From NCBI GenBank assembly GCA_017465885.1, contig JAFTVG010000031.1:1-64000 (forward strand): a DNA stretch of 64,000 nt, given 5' to 3'. Below, in pieces: positions 1 to 5,095 of the stretch. The stretch comes from Clostridia bacterium. Its GTDB lineage: Bacteria > Bacillota > Clostridia > Oscillospirales > CAG-272. The notes under the pieces are model-generated. The model saw nothing but the letters and a program-made list of their open reading frames with translations, searched no databases and was not told where the DNA came from. The number at the start of each line of letters is the position of its first letter. Positions within the stretch are counted from its first letter, which is position 1. Made by a program: the position numbers and the translations under genes.

Positions 1-2
1 AC

Positions 3-1166
3 GGCACCTGCGGCGTGGGCGGCTCATTGGATGACGATGAGATCATAGGCGTACTCAAACGCGCTTGTTCCTCCGTGGACGGATACAAAGATCCGCAAAA
101 CGCTGTCAACGACGTGGTGCTGGTCGCCGCCGTTAAGGAAAAGCTGAAATTCACCGACGAGGATATGGCGCAGCTGAAAGATAATTTCCTCGCTCTGTCC
201 GGCTTTGATAAGGTAGCAGATCTGCTGAACCTCACAATGCCCGGAGTGGGCGGCAGCGATATGGCAAGTATTGCTGCGGATATCGTTCAGAACGGAAAGC
301 CCGGTCTCGGCTTCCTTAACCCTATCCCCGACAGTATCGGCGGCTTCGCGCAGGGGCTTATTATCAACGGCATATTCGTCTCTTGGGAGGAATTTCAGCG
401 TGACAAGGACAAGTACAAGGATATCGTAAATATGTCACAGGCAAACGCCCGTTTGCGTGCCTACTACGGACGCGTCGATGAATTGGTGCGGGATGCCATG
501 AGCGATAAAGGCGTGTGGACGATCAGTATCACCGATCAGCAGGTGGTGGAGGGGAAAATAAACCAGATCTATGATTATACCGTCCCCAAGATCTTTACGG
601 CAGATATCGAGCTTATAAAGGACGACGGCAGTTACGGCAATATCGACGGCACCTACACAGGTCACTTCGAACTGAAAATGGATACCGAGCTTACCGATTA
701 CGACAACCGCCGCCACATCCTCTATGCTGATTATATGAACAAGAGCCAGCAAAAACTCCCGGGAGAAAAGATTAGCTGGTCGGGGGTTTCGGTGCAGGTG
801 AACAAGCCCACCGAATCAAAGACCACGTTGGAGGGAGAAAACGTCTCGGTATCGCTTAGCCTGCCGTCAGGAACCAACCGCACCATCTTTGAGCTGCCGC
901 TGGACACTACCGCGCTTGAGCAGACGGAGTATGGATACATCGAGGACATCGTTTACACCATCCGCGGAACATATAGGGACGTGGTCTATACTCATATCGT
1001 CACTGAGATCAAGGACGACAGCGGCTTCCAGTACCATCACGATTACAACGAGGCGGTGGCGCCGGGTATTCCGCCGGTCAGTACTGAAAATGAGGACAGC
1101 TACCAAGCCCCCACCGATGTCCGTCCTTATATAACTCTAACCCTTGTAATAGATATGCTTGGATAA
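3..1166 (+). CDS. Hypothetical protein, 5'-truncated by the window edge
   Basis: The reading frame is open from the first complete codon and has no convincing start; the GTG at 15 lacks a ribosome binding site, so the gene probably begins outside the window. About 388 codons are visible. I see no membrane segment or catalytic motif. The first ~150 residues look helical; the rest is rich in beta-prone and charged stretches, suggesting extended or Ig-like modules. The stop lies 17 bases before a lipoprotein gene with a good ribosome binding site, so the two are probably co-transcribed. I do not recognise the family. The nearby recombinase remnant makes carriage on a decayed mobile element possible. 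Confidence 0.6.
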   Translation, partial: GTCGVGGSLDDDEIIGVLKRACSSVDGYKDPQNAVNDVVLVAAVKEKLKFTDEDMAQLKDNFLALSGFDKVADLLNLTMPGVGGSDMASIAADIVQNGKPGLGFLNPIPDSIGGFAQGLIINGIFVSWEEFQRDKDKYKDIVNMSQANARLRAYYGRVDELVRDAMSDKGVWTISITDQQVVEGKINQIYDYTVPKIFTADIELIKDDGSYGNIDGTYTGHFELKMDTELTDYDNRRHILYADYMNKSQQKLPGEKISWSGVSVQVNKPTESKTTLEGENVSVSLSLPSGTNRTIFELPLDTTALEQTEYGYIEDIVYTIRGTYRDVVYTHIVTEIKDDSGFQYHHDYNEAVAPGIPPVSTENEDSYQAPTDVRPYITLTLVIDMLG

Positions 1167-1183
1167 TTAAGGAGGAAAACAAT

Positions 1184-1903
1184 ATGAAACTCACGAAACT
1201 TTTAGCCTTGTTGCTGGCTCTGACCTTGGTGTTCACCTTGGCGGCTTGCGGCAACAGCAATAACAACGATCCTTCGGGAAGTCAGCAAGGCACCAATGCG
1301 CCGCTGAACCGAGAGGATGATACTTCATCCACCGATAATCAGGGCGGCGGAAACAATTCGTCCAATGCAGGCAATATCGACATCGGCTCCATCATGAGTG
1401 GAAATGGCTCAACGGACACCGTATACGGTCAATTGGATGAAGCCAGCAAACAGCAGATTATTTCCGATCTTGCAAAGGACGGCTATAAAGCCTCCTTCGG
1501 CGCAGACGGCAGTATGACCATTGTCGATCCCGACGGCACAACCGTTGTACAGAAGCCTGACGGCACTTGGGTAATTAAGGACGAGGACGGCGGCGAAGGA
1601 CAGCTCGGCGGTGATTGGCCGGATAATGAATTTACCAAACTCATCCCCAAGCCCGATTTTGAATTGTTTGCCGCCAATACCGAAACCGACAGCTTCACGG
1701 TTGCTTTCAAAAGTGCAACCGTTGAGCAGATCAAGGATTATGCCGCAAAAGTCAAGGCAGCAGGCTTTAACATCAATGAAGAAGTTGAAGATCAGGAAGT
1801 GATGGGAATGGTGATCTACAGCTTTACTGCTGAAAATGCAGACGGTTACACGATTGAGATCACTTCCGCAAACGGCACAAGCGCTTTAACTATCAGTAAA
1901 TAA
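1184..1903 (+). CDS. Small secreted lipoprotein of unknown function
   Basis: The 239-residue product has a typical type II signal peptide: two lysines, a leucine-rich core and the lipobox LAAC with Cys at about residue 22. A low-complexity Asn/Ser/Gly/Asp linker to about residue 70 follows, then a soluble domain. The start is set by AAGGAGG about 8 bases upstream. The middle contains a GADGSMTIVDPDGTTVVQ-type strand-turn pattern (residues ~103-130), and the last 80 residues resemble small alpha/beta domains of Clostridial lipoproteins. It is expected on the outer face of the membrane. No enzymatic motif is visible. It sits 17 bases after the upstream gene, and a recombinase fragment begins directly after its stop. 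Confidence 0.75.
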   Translation: MKLTKLLALLLALTLVFTLAACGNSNNNDPSGSQQGTNAPLNREDDTSSTDNQGGGNNSSNAGNIDIGSIMSGNGSTDTVYGQLDEASKQQIISDLAKDGYKASFGADGSMTIVDPDGTTVVQKPDGTWVIKDEDGGEGQLGGDWPDNEFTKLIPKPDFELFAANTETDSFTVAFKSATVEQIKDYAAKVKAAGFNINEEVEDQEVMGMVIYSFTAENADGYTIEITSANGTSALTISK

Positions 1904-1904
1904 A

Positions 1905-2143
1905 ACCATTGACAAACTAACACCCGAAATCGTGCGCCTGTTTATCGCAAGGATCGAGATCGGAGAACGCACTGTAAAATACTCACGGCACTCCGCTCAA
2001 AAATCCGAATCATTTACCGTGACATCGGTGAATGGGATTACGACGATGCGGCAGAAGCCGAACAGCAACAACCGCAGATCGTAGCAGTGACCGTAGCACA
2101 ACCGGAACTGCTCCCGCATAAACAACCGCACAATGCGGGATAA
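1905..2143 (+). pseudogene. C-terminal remnant of a large serine recombinase, frameshifted
   Basis: Directly after the lipoprotein stop the DNA encodes LTPEIVRLFIARIEIGERT followed by KYSRHSAQ. After a one-base slip in the A-run near 2000 it continues as IRIIYRDIGEW and a Gln/Glu-rich tail to the TAA at 2141-2143. This matches what I know of the extreme C-terminus (DUF4368-like) of large serine recombinases in Tn4451/Tn5397-type and related Clostridial elements. The catalytic domain, DNA-binding domain and start codon are absent, so it is a fragment broken both by truncation and by a frameshift. It suggests a mobile element once ended here. Confidence 0.75.
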
Positions 2144-2148
2144 ACGCA

Positions 2149-2183
2149 GTAACGGCGGATGACTAACCGCCATCCGCCGTTAC
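2149..2183. repeat. Perfect 13-bp inverted repeat after the recombinase remnant
   Basis: GTAACGGCGGATG (2149-2161) is followed after nine bases by its exact complement (2171-2183). No T-run follows, so it is not a clear intrinsic terminator. Its place just behind the recombinase stub suggests part of the end of the decayed element. The next 75 bases hold nothing I can identify. Confidence 0.6.
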
Positions 2184-2258
2184 CACACCTACATACTGTC
2201 AGAAAATGTCCCTATGAACACTAACAGAAGGACTTTCGGCTAATTTTTAACGATAACC

Positions 2259-2339
2259 CATTTCACCTAACGGTGAAACATTTCACCTAACGGTGAAATA
2301 AAAAACAGTAGGTCGATACGATTGTATCAATCTACTGTT
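2259..2339. repeat. Hairpin array A (two short units plus terminal hairpin)
   Basis: A 20-base unit is repeated exactly twice in tandem (2259-2278 and 2279-2298). Each copy contains the palindrome TTTCACC-TAAC-GGTGAAA. A longer A-flanked hairpin follows at 2304-2339, with arms AACAGTAG and CTACTGTT. The order (short hairpins, then terminal hairpin, then the 29-base repeat at 2346) matches arrays B and C further right, but this copy is shorter and has no four-helix-bundle gene on its left. It reads as the truncated remains of a third cassette. Confidence 0.7.
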
Positions 2340-2345
2340 CCTTAT

Positions 2346-2374
2346 TTGTGTTTGGTGACCGAAATAGATGACAT
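2346..2374. repeat. 29-base direct repeat, left copy
   Basis: This 29-base sequence contains GTGTTTGGTGACCG and TAGATGACAT and matches 3694-3722 except for three bases between those two parts (AAA here, TTT there). Both copies lie between the stop codon of a small minus-strand membrane protein gene and a terminal hairpin, so the sequence marks the 3' boundary of each cassette. Confidence 0.8.
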
Positions 2375-2940
2375 CAATTCTTATATTCAAAAATATCTGT
2401 ATGATAAGCAACAACAATCTCGCCCGTGTCCTTTTTCGTCACGACGATTAGCGTATCGCCGCGATGTGTTGTATGGTAAATATCCGAGTCGTGCTTGCGA
2501 AGCCTTTTATTCCAACGGTAAAGCTCCTTGGGAATACGCCAGCTTTTTCCGTTTTCAAAACGAACAATATAGTTGTTGATCTGCTCGGTACGTCGGTGAC
2601 GAATAGATCCGCCGGTCTCTGCCTTATAGTGTTCTTCGGCGGTACTGTGTACGACCTCTGTCGTTATAATATAATCATTGATAGTGACATTTTTAATTTG
2701 ATTTTTCAGACGAAGATGATTAAATATAGCGGAGCATATTAAAAAAACGATCAGCGCAAGTAAAAACCAAAGAATAAAGATTGGATATACAAATTCTATT
2801 GCAACCAAAAGAATGGCAATTATAATGGCTGGAATCGTGAAGCGTTTATAAGATTTTTCCAATTCTTTGGGCGGATTTTTGATTTCGTCAACAATATCTT
2901 TTTCCATTTCAACGTTTGTTATAATTTGTTTTTTTGCCAT
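2374..2940 (-). CDS. Two-helix membrane protein, payload gene of cassette 2
   Basis: This 188-residue protein has an N-terminal cytosolic segment of ~30 residues, two adjacent hydrophobic helices (residues ~33-75) and a C-terminal soluble domain of ~110 residues rich in beta strands (YIITTEVV, YIVRFENG, TLIVVTKK). The chosen ATG has a GGTGGGGG ribosome binding site. An in-frame ATG eight codons upstream (2964) has an even better AAAGGAG, so the product may begin MIMKGGGN. Its promoter lies in the conserved block that separates it from the upstream four-helix-bundle gene. I do not recognise the family; the topology resembles small bPH- or YcxB-like membrane proteins, but that is only shape. 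Composition is AT-rich. Confidence 0.65.
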   Translation of the reverse strand: MAKKQIITNVEMEKDIVDEIKNPPKELEKSYKRFTIPAIIIAILLVAIEFVYPIFILWFLLALIVFLICSAIFNHLRLKNQIKNVTINDYIITTEVVHSTAEEHYKAETGGSIRHRRTEQINNYIVRFENGKSWRIPKELYRWNKRLRKHDSDIYHTTHRGDTLIVVTKKDTGEIVVAYHTDIFEYKN

Positions 2941-2961
2941 ATTGCCCCCACCTTTCATTAT

Positions 2962-3047
2962 CATTTTCGTTCTCCTTTCGGGTGGCAAACACATTATACC
3001 GAAAGAGAGTGCAAATGCAAGAAAACAAATTGAAAATTATTTGTTAG
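2962..3047 (-). repeat. Conserved intergenic block of cassette 2
   Basis: The roughly 86 bases from the 3' end of the four-helix-bundle gene to the payload ribosome binding site align without gaps to 4024-4109, with about four fifths of bases identical by hand count. The block includes the upstream stop codon, the -35 and -10 boxes, the motif CGAAAGGAGAACGAAA and an ATG. Confidence 0.8.
2993..3020 (-). promoter_or_regulatory. Sigma-A promoter for the cassette 2 payload
   Basis: On the minus strand TTGCAT (3020-3015) and TATAAT (2998-2993) are separated by 16 bases. The same boxes and spacing occur in the second cassette. Confidence 0.75.
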
Positions 3048-3393
3048 CATTTTGCTTTGCCGTTTGAATAGACCGAACAAGCAAAAATCTTATAGTTGAA
3101 CAGTTCTTATCAAGCACTTTATGCCTTGCTTCATCTATATATTCGCTTCTCCAAAGCATTTCAAGCCATTTGCTCGTTTCGTTTGTTTCTTTGAGCGCGA
3201 TTTCAAGCTTTGCAATAAAATCGGCGCGGCTATGGGCGTATTTGCTTTCGGCAATATTTGCGCAAATACTAGTCGCGCTTCTGCCGATTTGATTTGAGAT
3301 AACGGTTTCGTGCTTTGAGCGTAACTCTTTTGCCAGCCTCAAGACTTCTACGGATAATTCCATAGACAGATCCCCGAGCTTATCCTCTCTCAT
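3037..3393 (-). CDS. Four-helix-bundle protein (S23/IVP/Avd-like), cassette 2
   Basis: This 118-residue, almost entirely helical protein is of the family annotated as four helix bundle protein or 23S rRNA intervening-sequence protein, which also includes the Avd accessory protein of diversity-generating retroelements. The hallmark central motif is present: NQIGRSATSICANIAES (residues ~35-51) followed by DFIAKLEIALKETNET. It is clearly homologous to the protein at 4099-4461. The ATG at 3393 is preferred over the GTG two codons earlier because AAGGTGG lies 8 bases upstream. There is no reverse transcriptase, template repeat or rRNA gene nearby, so neither known family context applies. Its role is unknown; RNA or DNA hairpin binding would be an inference. 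Confidence 0.85.
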   Translation of the reverse strand: MREDKLGDLSMELSVEVLRLAKELRSKHETVISNQIGRSATSICANIAESKYAHSRADFIAKLEIALKETNETSKWLEMLWRSEYIDEARHKVLDKNCSTIRFLLVRSIQTAKQNANK

Positions 3394-3417
3394 AACCACA
3401 CCACCTTTCCAAATTTG

Positions 3418-3446
3418 ATTATATCATAATTACGGTTGAAAATCAA
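3418..3446 (-). promoter_or_regulatory. Promoter for the cassette 2 four-helix-bundle gene
   Basis: TTGATT (3446-3441) and TATAAT (3423-3418) on the minus strand have a 17-base spacer. The promoter lies between the gene and hairpin array B, so the array is outside the transcript starting here. Confidence 0.7.
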
Positions 3447-3485
3447 CTATAAATCAGCAATCCAAGCGAACGGGTACGATTCCGT

Positions 3486-3695
3486 TTGCGCGAAGCGCAA
3501 CATCGTTTACGCCGCAGGCGTAACATCATTGGGCGATAGCCCACATCATTTGCGACTTGTTGCAACCTCGTTCATTTGTGCCGCGAGCGGCAATGATGTT
3601 CTCGCTTCGCTCGAAATGATGTTGACCTTCGGTCAAATGATGTTGTGCCTTACGGCACAAATGAAAAAATCCAACTCTTACGAGTTGGATTTTTT
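3486..3695. repeat. Hairpin array B with complementary linkers
   Basis: About eight short hairpins stand in a row: TTGCGC-GAA-GCGCAA, TTACGCC-GCA-GGCGTAA, TGGGC-GATA-GCCCA, imperfect central ones, TTGACC-TTC-GGTCAA, TTGTGCC-TTAC-GGCACAA, and a terminal A/T-flanked hairpin at 3664-3695. In the left half the linkers read ACATCATT or close variants; in the right half they read AATGATGT, the exact complement. The array as a whole is therefore self-complementary at two levels. The terminal hairpin, with A-run and T-run flanks, could terminate transcription in either direction. Confidence 0.85.
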
Positions 3696-3722
3696 GTGTT
3701 TGGTGACCGTTTTAGATGACAT
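3694..3722. repeat. 29-base direct repeat, right copy
   Basis: Second copy of the sequence at 2346-2374, differing at three central positions. It starts inside the T-run of the terminal hairpin of array B and ends 2 bases before the stop codon of the 92-residue membrane protein gene. Confidence 0.8.
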
Positions 3723-3724
3723 GA

Positions 3725-4003
3725 TTATCTTTTTAGGATTTTAAAAACAATTCCGATCAGAACATTCATTAAAATAACACCAACAGAAATTACCATTGCA
3801 TAAATTCCCATTGTTTTTAAAACAGGTAATTCTGTAAAGAAACACGCCAATCCGGAGATAAAAATAATGAATATGATGCCTAAAAATATATGCAGTAATT
3901 TTTTTGATTTGAACTTCGGTGAAATTGCAGTCATAAGTTTGAGATAATTTCCTATGATCCATTCTCCTGCTATATCAAATATGGCCTCTAAAACATATAT
4001 CAT
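3725..4003 (-). CDS. Small membrane protein, payload gene of cassette 1
   Basis: This 92-residue protein has an amphipathic N-terminus, a basic patch (KFKSKK, ~residues 30-35) and two strong hydrophobic helices (~37-57 and ~65-88), ending in lysine/arginine. It is probably a two-pass inner-membrane protein. It is unrelated in sequence to the payload of cassette 2 but occupies the same slot behind the same conserved promoter block. Its ATG overlaps the stop of an eight-codon leader (ATGA), which suggests translational coupling; AAGGCGG lies just upstream. I do not recognise the family. AT-rich composition fits acquisition by transfer. Confidence 0.6.
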   Translation of the reverse strand: MIYVLEAIFDIAGEWIIGNYLKLMTAISPKFKSKKLLHIFLGIIFIIFISGLACFFTELPVLKTMGIYAMVISVGVILMNVLIGIVFKILKR

Positions 4004-4026
4004 TTTCTACCGCCTTTCGTCGTCAT
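4000..4026 (-). CDS. Possible eight-codon leader peptide MTTKGGRK
   Basis: ATG at 4026 follows a GAAAGTAGAACG sequence and reads MTTKGGRK, then TGA overlapping the ATG of the membrane protein gene. In cassette 2 the same position reads MIMKGGGN but stays in frame with the payload, so there the eight residues may be its N-terminus. The shared K-G-G may merely reflect a conserved ribosome binding site (AAAGGYGG). Confidence 0.35.
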   Translation of the reverse strand: MTTKGGRK

Positions 4027-4109
4027 TTTCGTTCTACTTTCGGGTGATAACACCATTATACCGAAAGAAAGCGAGAATGCAAGATGAATTTTTGAAAATT
4101 ATTTGTTAC
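4024..4109 (-). repeat. Conserved intergenic block of cassette 1
   Basis: Ungapped counterpart of 2962-3047. It spans the stop codon of the four-helix-bundle gene, the payload promoter and the start of the short leader. Confidence 0.8.
4055..4082 (-). promoter_or_regulatory. Sigma-A promoter for the cassette 1 payload
   Basis: TTGCAT (4082-4077) and TATAAT (4060-4055) on the minus strand have the same 16-base spacer as in cassette 2. Confidence 0.75.
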
Positions 4110-4461
4110 TTTGATTTGCCTTTGTTGTGTTGAGTGAAGAAATCAACATTCTACAGATTTGTCCGCATTGATTTTGCAGAGGTTTATAAACATTTTCGGG
4201 AATATAATCCGTTTCAAAAAGTAATTCCATCCAATATTCAGTTTCGTAGCACTCTTTTTGCGCAATCTCCAATTTTGATATAAAATCCTTCGTTCCTTGC
4301 GCATATTGTGCCTCGTGTATATTTGCTCCGATAGAAGTTCCCGAGCGCAAAAGCTGATTTGTCAGAACCGACTCTTTCATATTCGTCTTTATATCTCGGC
4401 AAAGAAAAACGATCTGCTTCGCAAACTCTTTGGATTTATCCCTTAAAATACTTTCTGCCAT
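4099..4461 (-). CDS. Four-helix-bundle protein (S23/IVP/Avd-like), cassette 1
   Basis: This 120-residue helical protein is homologous to the one at 3037-3393. The core reads LTNQLLRSGTSIGANIHEA (residues ~35-53) followed by DFISKLEIAQKECYETEYW. Both proteins end in similar Lys/Asn/Gln-rich tails. The ATG at 4461 is chosen because GAGGTG lies 6 bases upstream; earlier ATG and GTG codons overlap that site. The gene has its own promoter and sits just left of hairpin array C, exactly as its paralogue sits left of array B. Function is unknown. Family members are known as small oligomeric helical bundles that bind nucleic acid in the Avd case. Confidence 0.85.
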   Translation of the reverse strand: MAESILRDKSKEFAKQIVFLCRDIKTNMKESVLTNQLLRSGTSIGANIHEAQYAQGTKDFISKLEIAQKECYETEYWMELLFETDYIPENVYKPLQNQCGQICRMLISSLNTTKANQSNK

Positions 4462-4479
4462 TATCATCACCTCGAATAT

Positions 4480-4508
4480 AGTATATCACAAAAGTTATGA
4501 GTTGTAAA
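4480..4508 (-). promoter_or_regulatory. Promoter for the cassette 1 four-helix-bundle gene
   Basis: TTTACA (4508-4503) and TATACT (4485-4480) on the minus strand are 17 bases apart, between array C and the gene. Confidence 0.65.
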
Positions 4509-4513
4509 GAGTT

Positions 4514-4726
4514 TTAGTGATATGCTTCGCTTGCGCTCAGCGTGATATTTTTGCTTTGCAAAAGTGATATTGCTCTACTTCATTCCGCAGTGATATTATA
4601 TTCGCCCCCAAAACTCGCGAAGCGAATATCACTCGGCGTAAGCCGAATATCACTGCGAAGCAATATAACTCGCCGAAGGCGAATATAACTGAAAAACTCC
4701 ATCTTGCAAAGCAAGATGGAGTTTTT
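4514..4726. repeat. Hairpin array C with complementary linkers, abutting tRNA-Gln
   Basis: Four left linkers carry GTGATAT or GTGATATT and four right linkers read AATATCACT or AATATAACT, again complementary between halves. Hairpins between them include TTTTGC-TTT-GCAAAA, TCGGC-GTAA-GCCGA and TCGCC-GAA-GGCGA. The terminal hairpin (4692-4726; arms ACTCCATCTTGC and GCAAGATGGAGT, flanked by A5 and T5) ends one base from the encoded CCA of the tRNA, so it also serves as the tRNA's intrinsic terminator. Same design as array B with unrelated bases. Confidence 0.85.
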
Positions 4727-4727
4727 C

Positions 4728-4803
4728 TGGCTGCGGCACTAGGATTCGAACCTAGGTAATGACGGAGTCAGAGTCCGTTGCCTTACCGCTTGGCGATGCC
4801 GCA
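4728..4803 (-). tRNA. tRNA-Gln (anticodon CUG)
   Basis: The minus strand folds as a standard cloverleaf of 76 bases with encoded CCA. The acceptor stem is TGCGGCA/TGCCGCA, the anticodon loop CTCTGAC is closed by ACGGA/TCCGT, the T-loop is TTCGAAT, and the discriminator base is G. The anticodon CUG reads CAG codons. A near-perfect promoter lies upstream and a symmetric terminator hairpin directly downstream. Confidence 0.93.
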
Positions 4804-4823
4804 TTGTTTTCGTCAGCGTTGCT

Positions 4824-4852
4824 ATTATAGCAGAACATTGTCGAAATGTCAA
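4824..4852 (-). promoter_or_regulatory. Consensus promoter for tRNA-Gln
   Basis: TTGACA (4852-4847) and TATAAT (4829-4824) on the minus strand with a 17-base spacer, about 20 bases before the tRNA. Confidence 0.9.
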
Positions 4853-5031
4853 CACCTTTTTCAAAGTTTATTATAAGAATTTTTCAGGCGATTTATGCGC
4901 AGTTTTTTGTGCAACTTTCACAGAAAATCACTCAGTCTTGAAGGCTCGTCTGCCAAACGATTCCTTTTTTTGTAAAAGCTTCGTTTCCCCTTCTTCCTCG
5001 GCATTTTTCGGCATCCTCCGCCATTTCCCTC

Positions 5032-5060
5032 TTTACATCACCGCCCATCTGTGCTATACT
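5032..5060 (+). promoter_or_regulatory. Promoter for the NlpC/P60-like lipoprotein gene
   Basis: TTTACA and TATACT with a 17-base spacer, 35 bases before the start codon. Between it and the tRNA promoter (4853-5031) I see nothing else. Confidence 0.6.
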
Positions 5061-5095
5061 TAGGTATACTTGATCCGTGCTAAGGAGGTGTTCAG

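Noticed and set aside
2346-3722. GGTCACCA in the 29-base repeat as the 3' end of a degraded tRNA
   Set aside because: On the minus strand it resembles a tRNA end with CCA, but no T-arm, anticodon arm or matching acceptor strand precedes it in either copy.
3037-4461. Diversity-generating retroelement because of the Avd-like proteins
   Set aside because: No reverse transcriptase and no template/variable repeat pair is present in the island.
3486-4726. Possible CRISPR arrays
   Set aside because: The repeated parts are short linkers that switch to their complement halfway, the intervening pieces are palindromes rather than spacers, and no cas gene is nearby.
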